NCBI RefSeq assembly: GCF_046630445.1
Contig: NC_092338.1
Location: 7,644,501 to 7,708,500, forward strand
Length of the DNA stretch: 64,000 nt
Direction of reading: 5' to 3'
DNA from: Rutidosis leptorrhynchoides
Taxonomy: Eukaryota > Streptophyta > Magnoliopsida > Asterales > Asteraceae
Shown: positions 46,581 to 58,010 of the stretch, piece after piece
Position numbering within the stretch: position 1 is the first letter of the stretch
Layout of the letters: every line of letters begins with the position of its first letter
Notes under the pieces: model-generated
Databases searched by the model: none
Told to the model about the DNA's origin: nothing
Seen by the model: only the letters and a program-made list of their open reading frames with translations
Program-made: the position numbers and the translations under genes

Positions 46581-47513
46581 ATGGAAAATTTATTTTTCCT
46601 TGTTCAGATGTCGGATGTACCACCTGCTAGCATTTTGGTCAGTTTAGACTCTTCAGCTACTCCACCTACCACCGTTGCCGATCCACCGATCCCGACACGC
46701 ACGAGTGAACCCAGCGCTTCATCTTCCGGGACTAGCAGCCAGCCGCTTGCACCAGTGACTACTTCTGATGGACACGTGGGCCCTACGGAGATTCCAGCTC
46801 CGTCTGCTCCCGGACCCTCAGGGTCACAGCCCCGCATCGGTGGGATTGAGATTCCCGCGGAGTTCGGGGAAGGGCCATTTCGTAACCATATGCGCACGCC
46901 TTGCCGACGCACTCCCGATGGACGTTTAGTGCCGATTCCGCCAGGCAGACACAGACAGATGTTGGCCGCCTTCGGACTGCCAGTTGAGCCACCCGTGTCT
47001 CCACCACATGATTCAGACGACGGGTCTTCCACTAACGCTCCATCAGACGACACCTCTTCGGATGACTCCAGTGATGATGAGGACCCTGCTGATATACCTA
47101 TTCAGGCACCCTCCACCCCGCCAAAGAAGTGGTACCATCCTGATGGCACCGTCATTCCAGGGGTGAATGGCAGTCGTGCTTTCACTGACGCTTTTGGTCG
47201 ATGTCGGAGGGTTACTGCCCGTAAGCGGCTCGTACCGTACCCTGCCGACCCACTCATACGTAAGACACCTCGTTACGTGCTGACTATTTCTGGAGCCGGG
47301 ACATCTGCACCCCGTTTCGTGCGGTCTGCACCATCCGCTCCGCCAGCACCATCCGCTCCACCGGCCCCACCTGCACCACCAGCACCGCCCGCCCCACCAG
47401 CTCCCACTGTCGAGGAATTGACAAGGGAGGTGGAGATTCTCCGAGCTCGGGTTACTAAGCTCGAGGAGCAGTTGGCTCAGGTTTTAGACATCCTACACCC
47501 ACCTTCACCGTAG
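46581..47513 (+). CDS. T1 extra ORF upstream of gag, intact
   Basis: Up to 310 residues. ATG 46581 is possible, but the ATG at 46608 follows a splice-acceptor-like TTGTTCAG and starts MSDVPPASILVSLDSS, so it is the likelier start. The protein is Ser/Pro/Thr-rich with an acidic Asp/Ser run (SSDDSSDDEDPAD) and two short basic, Gly/Pro blocks (PCRRTPDGRLVPIPPG and KKWYHPDGTVIPGVNGSRAF). A PAPPAPPAPP repeat leads to a C-terminal coiled coil, EELTREVEILRARVTKLEEQ. The coil resembles those of T2 and T3. It is higher in GC than its surroundings and has no stops. No enzyme domain is seen; role unknown. Confidence 0.8.
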   Translation: MENLFFLVQMSDVPPASILVSLDSSATPPTTVADPPIPTRTSEPSASSSGTSSQPLAPVTTSDGHVGPTEIPAPSAPGPSGSQPRIGGIEIPAEFGEGPFRNHMRTPCRRTPDGRLVPIPPGRHRQMLAAFGLPVEPPVSPPHDSDDGSSTNAPSDDTSSDDSSDDEDPADIPIQAPSTPPKKWYHPDGTVIPGVNGSRAFTDAFGRCRRVTARKRLVPYPADPLIRKTPRYVLTISGAGTSAPRFVRSAPSAPPAPSAPPAPPAPPAPPAPPAPTVEELTREVEILRARVTKLEEQLAQVLDILHPPSP

Positions 47514-47813
47514 GACCTTTTGTATTAGATTTCATGATGTAATCTAGTTGTAGTTTCATATTTCACTTATGTATTGTACAAAATTATTCAGATGTATGAA
47601 ACTTATTATTATTAATGAATGGAAACTTTGTGATGTTACTTTTTGCACAAGTGTTCTACTTACGTTACTGTATGGTGTTTTGCGGTACTTGTATCAACTC
47701 GCGTTACTTAATTAACATGTGTTGTGCTGTTTACATGTTGGTTGTTATATACTATATTATTATATATTGAATGCTGGATTTTGACTTGAGTCAAAATGTT
47801 TGTATAGAACACC
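47514..47813 (+). other. Spacer between T1 extra ORF and gag-pol
   Basis: 300 noncoding A/T-rich bases. TTTGTATAG just before AACACCATGG is a possible second splice acceptor. Confidence 0.5.
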
Positions 47814-50800
47814 ATGGCTAACGGTCGATCCACACCTACTGCTGCTCAAATTGAAGAGATGATCCAAGAACGTGTAGCCGCAGCCCTAGCAAAAAGAAAC
47901 CTCCAAGCTCCACCGCCACCACCACCGGTTATCCCACCCGTTCAAAATGGGAGTACTTACAAGGAATTCCAGAGCTGCAAACCACATAACTTCAGTGGAA
48001 CCGAGGGACCGGTTGGTCTCACCAGATGGTTCGAGAAACTTGAATCGGTATTCCGAGTGAGCAACTGTTCGGAGGACAACAAGACCAAGTTTGCTTCGTG
48101 CACGCTATCTGACGGCGCGCTAACGTGGTGGAACACGTTAGCTCAAGCGAAAGGCATTGATGAGGCATATGCTACGCCATGGGAGGAATTCAAAGCGGCA
48201 ATGATTGATGAGTATTGTCCGAGAACCGAAATACAAAAGATGGAAATCGAATTTATGCAGTTAAAGGCCGTTGGGAACAACCTTGATGGTTACAACAGGA
48301 GATTTTTGGAACTAGCCCTGATGTGTCCGACCATGGTCACCCCGAAATTCAAGCGTATGGAGAGATACTTTTGGGGACTCCCTAAGTCCATCAAAGGAAA
48401 CGTCACATCGTCCAAACCACCGAATGTTCCCGAAGCAATGCGCATGGCGCATACCCTCATGAATCAGATTCTTATTGATGAGCCAGAGAAGGCTAAGTTT
48501 AAAGCTGGTAGTAGTGAAAAGCGAAAGTGGGATAATAATAACAACAAAAACAACAACAGGGGGAGAACCTATGATCAGACCCCCGCTAAGAGACACAACA
48601 ACGGTGGAAATCCCAACCCCGGCACAAGTTCCAACCCGAACTACAAAGGTACCCTACCGCAATGCAAGAGGTGTTACAAACACCACACTGGGTATTGTAA
48701 TGTGGTTTGTGAGAAGTGCCAACGGTCTGGACATATAGGCAAGGATTGCAAGGTTACAACTTTAAATGTAAGGGCGAACCCCACCGGGCCGAAGAAATGC
48801 TACGGATGCGGAAAGACGGGTCACTTCAGGAATGAGTGTCCCGACAAGCGAAAAGACGGCAGACCACCGCGAGGTAGAGCTTTTAATGTTAATGCAAGGG
48901 ATGCACGCGAGAACCCCGACTTGGTGACAGGTATATTCACTATCAACAATCTTTTAGCTTCTGTCCTATTTGATACTGGTGCCGATAGAATTTATGTATG
49001 TAGACACTTTTGTGATAAGATAAATTGGTCGTTAGTCCCTTTAAAAGAAAGTATGCTTGTCGAGGTAGCCAACGGTAAACTTGAAAAGGTTGACCAAATT
49101 GGCCGAGGAGCTATTATTAATATAGCTGGTGCGAATTTTGAAATTGAATTGATACCTATCAAACTGGGAAGTTTTGACGTGATCGTCGGTATGGATTGGT
49201 TGACCAAAGTAAGGGCCGATATTATTTGTGGAGATAAAGCTCTTTGTATACCACAAGGAGAGGGCGATCCGCTGGTTATTTATGGAGAGAGATGTACCTC
49301 GAAGTTGAACCTCATCAGTTGCGTGAAAGTGCAAAAGATCATGAAGAAGGGACGTCTTGCTGTTCTAGCACATGTGAAAACAGTAGAAACCGAGGTGAAG
49401 AGTGTGAACGACGTGCGGATTGTGAACGAGTTTCCCGATGTCTTTCCAGAGGAGTTACCTGGATTACCACCACCGAGGGCAGTGGAATTTCAGATCGATT
49501 TAGTGCCAGGAGCTGCACCTGTAGCTCGCGCACCGTACCGACTTGCACCTTCCGAGATGCAAGAGTTACAAAACTAACTACAGGAACTCCTAGATCGAGG
49601 GTTTATTCAACCAAGTTCTTCGCCGTGGGGTGCACCTGTTTTGTTTGTGAAGAAGAAGGATGGATCCTTTCGTATGTGTATCGACTACCGTGAACTCAAC
49701 AAATTGACAATCAAGAATCGGTATCCACTACCATGAATTGACGATCTTTTCGATCAGCTGCAAGGATCGAGCGTTTACTCTAAGATTGATTTGCGATCCG
49801 GTTATCACCAGTTGAGGGTGAAAGAGAGTGACGTGATGAAGACTACATTTAGGACTCGCTATGGTCATTATGAGTTTCTCGTGATGCCATTCGGATTAAC
49901 AAATGCACCTGCCGTGTTCATGGACCTCATGAATCGTGTCTGCAAGCCGTACTTGGATAAGTTTGTTATCGTCTTCATAGATGATATCCTCATATACTCT
50001 AAGAGCGAAGAAGAGCATGAGCAACACCTCCGATTAGTGCTTGAACTCTTGAGACAAGAGCAACTATACGCCAAATTCTCCAAGTATGAATTTTGGTTGA
50101 AGGAAGTCCAGTTTCTGGGTCATGTTGTGAGCGACCAGGGTATCAAAGTTGATCCTGCCAAGATTGAAGCCATCAGCAAGTGGGAAACCCCCACAACTCC
50201 GACTCACATCCGCCAATTTCTAGGTCTCGCCGGCTACTACCGAAGGTTTATAGAAGGATTCTCTCTGATTGCGCGTCCTTTGACCGCGCTGACTCATAAG
50301 GGAAAGAAGTTCATTTGGGAACCCGCACACGAATCAGCATTCCAAACTTTGAAGAAGAAGTTAACCACCGCACCTATCCTATCACTTCCTGAGGCCAGTG
50401 ATGACTTTGTTGTTTATTGCGAATAGTCGAAAAGTGGTTTTGGTTATGTACTGATGCAACGATCAAAGGTTATCGCCTATGCCTCCCGCCAATTGAAGAT
50501 TCACGAACGAAACTACATTACTCACGATCTCGAACTTGGATCTGTTGTCTTTGCGCTCAAATTGTGGAGACACTATTTGTATGGAACTAAGAGCACTATC
50601 TTTACCGATCACAAGAGTCTCCAGCACATCTTCGATCAGAAGCAACTAAATATGAGACAGCGTCGATGGATCGAGACGCTCAACGACTACGATTGTGAAC
50701 TCCGTTATCACCCTGGCAAGGCCAATGTTGTAGCTGATGCTTTAAGCCGAAAGGAGAGGACGGTACCTCTTCGTGTTAGGGCTCTGAACATCACCATCCA

Positions 50801-52256
50801 TTCGAACCTCAACAGCCAGATCCGAGTAGCCCAAGAGGAGGCTCTGAAGGAGGAGAATATATCTCATGAACATTTGAACATACTAGTCTCTCGATTCGAG
50901 GTTAGGGAGTCTGGACTCCGATGTTATGCCGGAAGAATTTGGGTACCTCTTTATGGAGATTTACGGAACCTTATACTTGATGAAGCACACAAATCAAGGT
51001 ATTCGATTCACCCTGGAGCGGTCAAAATGTACCACGACCTTAAAGAACAGTATTGGTGGCCGAATCTCAAGAAGGACGTTGCGACTTATGTTGGTAAGTG
51101 TTTGACTTGCTCGAAGGTTAAAGCCGAGCATCAGAGACCTTCTGGTTTACTTCAACAGCCGGAAATCCCACAATGGAAGTGGGAAAGGATCACGATGGAT
51201 TTCATCACCAAGCTACCAAAGACGGTGGGCGGATACGATACCATCTGGGTTATCGTTGACCGTCTTACCAAATTTGCACACTTCTTAGCGATGAAGGAAA
51301 TGGATACAATGGAGAGACTTGCTCAATTATACATCAAGGAGGTTGTATCTCGTCATGGTGTACCTTTATCGATCATCTCAGATCGCGATCCCCGTTTTGC
51401 TTCTAGATTTTGGCATTCTTTGCAAGAATCCATGGGAACTCGTCTCGACATGAGCACTGCTTATCATCCTCAGACTGATGGGCAAAGTGAACGAACGATT
51501 CAGACCTTGGAGGACATGTTGCGGGCATGTGTCATTGATTTTGGAAAGGCTTGGGAAAGGCATTTGCCACTCGCCGAATTTTCTTACAACAACAGTTATC
51601 ACTCGAGCATTAATGCTGCACCTTTTGAAGCGTTGTATGGTCGCAAGTTCCGATCTCCTATTTGTTGGGCTGAAGTAGGCGAAAAGCAAATCACCGGACC
51701 CGAGGTAGTCCACGAAACCACGGAGAAGATTGCTCAGATCCAAGCTATACTTAAGACTGCCCGTGATCGCCAAAAGAGTTATGCCGATCTTAAACGTAAA
51801 GACTTTGAATTCAACGTTGGTGATCGTGTAATGTTGAAGGTTGCACCTTGGAAGGGTGTGATTCGCTTTGGAAAACGTGGAAAGTTAAACCCACGATACA
51901 TTGGTCCTTTTGAAATCTTGGAACGTGTTGGACCCGTTGCATACCGTTTGGATCTACCAGCACAATTGAGCTCAGTTCATCCCACCTTCCACGTGTCGAA
52001 CTTGAAGAAGTGTCTTGCTGCACCCGAACTTATCATACCTCTTGAAGAACTTACGATTGATGACAAACTCCACTTTATGGAGGAACCTGTTGAAATTATG
52101 GATCGTGAGATCAAAACTTTGAAACGCAACAAGATTCCGATCGTCCGAGTACGATGGAATGCCAAATGAGGACCTGAGTTTACTTGGGAACGAGAGGACC
52201 AAATGACGCGGAAGTATCCTCACCTTTTCCCGACTCCTCCATCTACCTCAGCTTAA
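47814..52256 (+). pseudogene. T1 gag-pol polyprotein with four in-frame stops
   Basis: A single frame of about 1,480 codons from ATG 47814 with no frameshift. Domains: Retrotrans_gag (about 60-220, ALTWWNTLAQAKG), zinc knuckles (284-312 and CYGCGKTGHFRNEC at 329), aspartic protease DTGA at 387-390, RT with FIDD at about 721-724, RNase H, integrase HHCC and DDE core ([30 protein letters not shown]), and a C-terminal chromodomain-like segment ([20 protein letters not shown]). Stops: TAA 49575, TGA 49734, TAG 50424, TGA 52167. The first, second and fourth fit C-to-T changes of Gln or Arg codons. The third also destroys the RNase H YCDAS motif. Tekay lineage. Otherwise well preserved, so inactivation is fairly recent. 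Confidence 0.93.
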
Positions 52257-52291
52257 ATTTCGGGACGAAATTTTCTTTAACAGGTGGGTAA
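52257..52291 (+). promoter_or_regulatory. T1 polypurine-tract region
   Basis: AAATTTCGGGACGAAATTTT then CTTTAACAGGTGGGTAA immediately before the 3' LTR. The inverted repeat could fold as a stem. Confidence 0.8.
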
Positions 52292-55142
52292 TGTAACGAC
52301 CCTGGATTTTTCAACGTTTATTTATTAATAATTATTATTATTAACACGTGTGCTTAAACGAATGTATGTCATTACATTTGCATGTTGTCATGATTGCCCG
52401 AACTTGACTTTAATTGCCCGAAACGTCTTTGTGACACCCGAACTTACCCGAATAATATTTTCAAGCATTATTTACATTCATGATTAATTTTATTAATCAT
52501 TTTAATTAACTATGGTGATTAGTTAGTTACTTGGGCTTTAATTGGATTTATTTGTTAAATATTTGAACTTGGGCTTGACAAAGTTAATGGACTCATGATA
52601 TTGGACTTATAAGTCCACCCTACATCTTAATGGACTTAATTAGCCCAACACCCATGCAAGTATCACTTTGAAATTAAGCTAGTTGGTTTAAGACACTTGG
52701 AAGCTAGTTGTAAATATTCCCATGCATGCACCCCTAATTTAAAATTTGAGTCAAAGAGCATGCATAAACTTAGTGGGCATCTCCTCCCCCATTGCTGATG
52801 GGAGAATCACGACCATATGGCCTTGGGGAGTGGGGTTTGGTTTTCAAAATCTTGACCACCTTATTACTAGCATTACTCTTTCATATTACACACACTCTTA
52901 CTTGCTTTCATTCTTCTCTCTTTCTCTCTAAACTTGGTAAGTTGCAAGACTTCTTTTCCTCCTCTTTTCCTCCCTAAAACCGTAGCACAACACCCCTAAA
53001 TCATCATCATCTTTTGCTCTTTGTTGTTGATTAATTCCTTGTTATTGCTAGTTGTTGTTTACTTACTTGTTATCTTAGTTATTTCTTACTAGTATTAAAG
53101 AACCAAACTCTTTAGTTTGATTCTTCATTTATCTTGTTCATACAAGAACATGCAAGAGCTAAACTCTCTAGTTTATGTTCTACATACTTGTCAAAAGATT
53201 GTAAGTTCATGTGTTAAAAATCATACTTGAAGCTCATGTTGTAAACTTTAAAAGTTTACTTTCTAAAGATCAAGACTTAGGCTTGAATCTTTAAAAGTAT
53301 GAAACTCATGAACTTGTTACTTGTTTATTTAGTTTATCACTTCCATTCTTGCACCTTAATTACACTTTACTAGTTGATAATCAAAGTTTTGTAACTTATG
53401 GTTTCACTAAAGTAAAGGTTCAAGTGTTAGTACTTATGATTTAACTTAATGACTTTACTTAGACTTGCACATGGGTTATGATGGTCAAACCATGGTAAAG
53501 ATGATGTAAACACATCAATGAGTTGTACACTTGAAGCTATAGGCATCAAGGATGAGAACCATGATGAACATCAAGCACCAAACTCACCGGAACCCATTAT
53601 TTTCTGCTTTCCTGTTCTCTGCTTACTGTTTTACTGTTTCTGTAAGAGACTAGTAGACCAGGGCTGTTGTAATTATTATTTTCAAATAGATCTTTTCAAG
53701 TAGATAACTTTTCATATAAGACTCGTCTTAATCCGAGTTATGGTTTAGAGTCTATGGCCCTCCGAACGTCACTATGTCCATTTATTTTTCTGTTTTCTGT
53801 TTACAGTTTGTGTTTTGCTGTTTCTGTAACAGACCAATACACCTGGGCTACTGTAACCTTTATTTTCTGTTATCTCAGTTCGTGTAGATAACTTTTCATT
53901 TAAGACTCGTCTTCATCCGAGTTACGGTTTAGGATTTATGGCCCTCTGATCGTCACTATGTCCTTTTAACGTTGTGCAGAAATTTCTGACCTACTCGCAC
54001 TTAAACCGTCACCACGATTAGATGAAGACGATTTTGCTTCTGTAAATTTTACCACACTTAAAGGACTCGTATACGGAGCCATGGCCACTGGTCTCACCTT
54101 ATTTCAGTAGGTGTAGAGGCCGTGGTGACTGACCGAACTCAGCCTTTGTTGTAAACTACTTTCATGAATGAAACTTACTTTACGCCTTTTATTTGAGGAT
54201 GAATGATGATGACCCATAAGACCTTATTTACATACTTTTAAACCTATTCGGACGATTTATTGACTTAGTACTATTTGACTTAGGTTGAGGACCTTCGGAC
54301 CGATTACTTGCACACCTTTTCCGAACCGACTTTGCGACTACATTATCATTGTGAGTTATAGCATCCCTTTTTTACTTTAACTATTTGGGACTGAGAATAC
54401 ATGCACGTTTTATGTTTTACATACTAGGCACGAGTACTTAAAACTTATATATGTGTGGGTTATACAACGGCACAAACATTCCCTTTAGCTCGGTAACGTT
54501 TAATCATTGGTTTTTGAACCGTGAACGCGAATCTTAGATATGGATCCATAGGGTTTGACATCCCCACTCGGGCTAGTCACGCTAGCATTTAATGAGTGAT
54601 TAATACTTCGTAATCATACGCACTTGCCAAGTGTACTTTCAGGGGGTATAAACGTTAAGTTAGTTACCAAGTGCCCACGGTGAAGCATATACTTTATCAT
54701 ATCGTTTTGAAACGCTCTTTGTAGCACTGAAATCTCGTGGCCTACCTTATATTACTGTTAGACTTAAACTATAGCTCACCAACCGTTGTGTTGACATTTT
54801 AAGCATGTTTTTCTCAGGTGCCTAAGGTTTGCTTCCGCTGTGTTACTAGACTTGCTGTTGACACCCGCTGCTCTAGAGATGTCAACTGCATGAAACACTT
54901 TATTTTGCATTTAAACTTTAATACTTTTGAACTATGTTTTGTAACGACCTAAGGGTCACATTCATTTATTCATGCTTGCTATTCGTAGAAGCATACTGTT
55001 GGTGTAAAACATTTGATGTCGGTTATGACATCACCTTTTTAATCGTGAATGCAACTTCTTTTATTACAGCATATATTACTTAACCTTGTAATGATCCTGT
55101 TGTTGATGATTCGTACACGATGGTTTTGTACGGGGCATCACA
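52292..55142 (+). repeat. T1 3' LTR, complete
   Basis: 2,851 bases, TGTAACGACC to GGGCATCACA, followed by the target copy ATTAG. It supplies the ~287 bases missing from the 5' LTR. Confidence 0.95.
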
Positions 55143-55147
55143 ATTAG

Positions 55148-55168
55148 CCCACATTTGAAGATGGCAGC
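55148..55168 (+). pseudogene. Harbinger transposase, second fragment
   Basis: The 21 bases after T1's target copy read in frame as PHLKMAA when joined to WSIS at 20291. GCAGC at 55164-55168 is the likely T4 target site. Confidence 0.7.
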
Positions 55169-56110
55169 TGTGAAGCCCCGTACAAAATTCATGTGTACAG
55201 ATCATCAACAACAGGTCCATTACACGGTTACAACACTATATGCTGTTTTAAAACAAGTTTTGCATTCATGAAAAGATAATGTTTTTACCAACGTCAAATG
55301 TTTTACAAAAGATAACGTGCTTCTACGAATAGAGAGCATTAACATAAGTACGTGACGCAAAGGTCATTACAAAACCATTGTTCAAATGTAACATAAGTTG
55401 TGAATGCAAAGTAAAAGTTCCATGATTGAGACATCTCTAAACAATGTAGCAGAAGTCTAACACAGCGAGTTTATAACAGCGGAAGCAAATCGTCTAAGCA
55501 CCTGAGAAATAACATGCTTAAAAATTCAACAAGTATGTTGGTGAGCTATAGTTTGATTGTAAACAACAATGTAATGTAGACCACGATATTTTGTATTCAA
55601 AACAGTATCTCAAATCCGTATGATAAAGTATATGCTTATTTGTGGGCACTCGGTAACTAACTTAACGTAAAAATATATCACCCCCTAAAAGTACACTTGG
55701 CGAGTGCGTATGTTTACGAAGTATTAAACAGCAATTAAATGCTAGCGCGACTAGCCCGAGTGGGGATGTCAAACCCTATGGATCCATATCTAAGATTCGC
55801 GTCTACCGGTTCATAAATCAATAGTTAAACATTACCGAGCTAAGGGGAATCTTTGTGCCGTTATGTCACCCACACATATATAAAGTTTAAGTACTCGTGT
55901 CTAGTATGTAAAACATAAAAAGCGCATGTATTCTCAGTCCCAAAAATAGTAAAGTAGAAAGGGAGCTATAACTCACAGTGAATGTGCGGTAAAATCGATA
56001 CGAAAATGTAAGCAAGTAGTAAGTCGGTCCAAACAAGTAAGTTGGTCGATCCAAAAGGTCCTCAACCTAAGTCAATGGTTACTAAGTCAGTAAATAAGTA
56101 AAGTCTTAAG

Positions 56111-56141
56111 TATCATCATCATCATCATCATCATCATCATC
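56111..56141. repeat. (ATC)n microsatellite
   Basis: About ten ATC triplets inside the T4 LTR. Confidence 0.9.
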
Positions 56142-57356
56142 GTTCGTAAAAGATAAAGTAAGTTTTCAACAAGAATAGAGATAAAAAAAAAGGCTGATTC
56201 AGACAGCTGCTACGACCTCTATACAAACTGAAAAGACGCGCAGTCAGTGGCCAAGGCTCCGTATGTGAGTCCTCTTACCGCTGTCTAATTTTTCAGATCC
56301 TAACTCGATGTCGTTTGACCGTGGTAACGGTTCAAGCGCGAGTAGGTCAGAAATTTCAGTACGTCGTTACAAAGGCGTAGTGATTTTCGGAAGGCTATAA
56401 ATCCTAAACCGTATATCGGATTTAGGCGAGTCTTAAACGAAAAGTCATATAATCGAACCGAACTATCTGAAAATAAACTTTCCAGAAGCCCCAGGAGTCT
56501 GATCAGACCCTAAAAAACAGAAAACAAGTGCTTCGGTGGGTTTCTTGGTGCTTGATGCTTATCACGGTTCTCATCCTTGATGCGTATAAGCCTCAAGTGT
56601 ACAACTCTTTAATGTTTTAGCATCACTTTGATCAAGTTTCAATCATCAACACACCATGTCAAGAATAAGGAGAAATACAACTCACTTAAGAGTTTTAGAT
56701 GGATGATAAACCAAGGTTGCATCATGTTCTTAGTCTTAACATAAATACAAGTTCTAAAATTTAAAGCTACAAACTTTGATTCAATCAAACTAGCAAGACC
56801 TTAAGTTACATAAATTTGATCAAACAAAGTAATGAAACCCTAAGCTAGAAAGCTTGGATCCCTTAACAATAATTATGAGATTTTAAAGCTAGAAAGCTTG
56901 AATCTTTTATGTCCTTGAAGATCTTTAAGGCAAAAAGCTAGATCTTCAAGTTTCATGAAGATCATAAATACAAGTTTTGATCTTTTAACAAAAATAAAGT
57001 GATCATAAGCTAGAAAGCTTAGATCCAACAAAGTAATGAAGATTCAAAGCTAGAAAGCTTGAATCTTTCATGTTCTTTGAAGATTCTTAATCAAAGTTTG
57101 AATTTACAAGATATAACAAGATCAAAAAGCTAAAAAGCTTGATCCTTTAATGATGATGATGATGTCGAAATTAAAGAAGAAAAGGAAGAAGAAATAAAAT
57201 TCAAGAACTTACAACTTTAGTGCGAGAAAGACTAGAGAGAAAATTAAAGAGCAAGTGTGTGTAAAAATGAGAATGAGATCAAGTGTGAAATGAAAGAATA
57301 AGGCTTGTATTTATAGTGGTGGAGGTGGTGCTTTGTGTCTCCAAAACCGTAGCCAA

Positions 57357-57370
57357 GGGGGGGGGGGGGG
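57357..57370. repeat. Poly-G tract
   Basis: Fourteen consecutive G, unusual in this A/T-rich window; length may be uncertain in the assembly. Confidence 0.85.
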
Positions 57371-57973
57371 CAAGGGGGACAAATTTTTGCTTTTTGCATG
57401 GTGGTGGTCTAAAGGTGGTGCTTGTTGTTGGGATCCCATGCAACATGTGTAGTAATGGTTAACAAAAATGCTAGTATGTTGGCTCACTTAAATGGATTTT
57501 TGTCTTACATTTTAATGGGTCATAATTTCATTAAAATTGGGCTAACTTAAAAGTCCATTAGCTAGAGTAGGGTGTGCTAAGTCCATTAAGGTAAAAAGTC
57601 CATTAAGACTAACTAGTGTGCACTAGTAAATTACTAAACGTAATTAAGCAACCAATAAGCTAAGTAATTGTCATTAGAAAATAACAATTAGTATTACACT
57701 ATTACGTAGTCATAATATTCCAATTATGACAAAAGTTTAACGTGTACAAAGTACATAGCTCGTTTTAAACGTCAAGTGACACTAACGGTCATAAATGCAT
57801 TCGAGGATCAAGTTAAGTGATTAAACACTTAATAGTACGTTGTAAGATATTAACGAAAGTAATTAATCCTGAATAAATATATTAGAGTATAAACTAGCTC
57901 AGTACGCACATATACGCAGATTCATGAAAGTATAGAGCACAAAAATATAAGTCGAAAAAGTCGGGTCGTTACA

Positions 57974-58010
57974 TTACCCACCCGTTAAAGAAAATTTCGT
58001 CCCGAAATTT
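57974..58010 (-). promoter_or_regulatory. T4 polypurine-tract region
   Basis: Minus strand AAATTTCGGGACGAAATTTT then CTTTAACGGGTGGGTAA, identical in layout to T1. Confidence 0.8.

Larger units (their letters stand above)
55169..57973 (-). repeat. T4 3' LTR (T1-related family)
   Basis: 2,805 bases. On the minus strand it starts TGTAACGACCCGAC at 57973 and ends GGGGCTTCACA at 55169. Related to the T1 LTR throughout but clearly diverged. Tail-to-tail with the T1 3' LTR across 26 bases. Includes the conserved CTCAG/GTGC at 55499-55506. Confidence 0.9.

Noticed and set aside
47814..49700. Several minus-strand frames of 60-150 codons under the T1 gag-pol and extra ORF
   Set aside because: They are shadows of the well-supported plus-strand frame with no recognisable domain.
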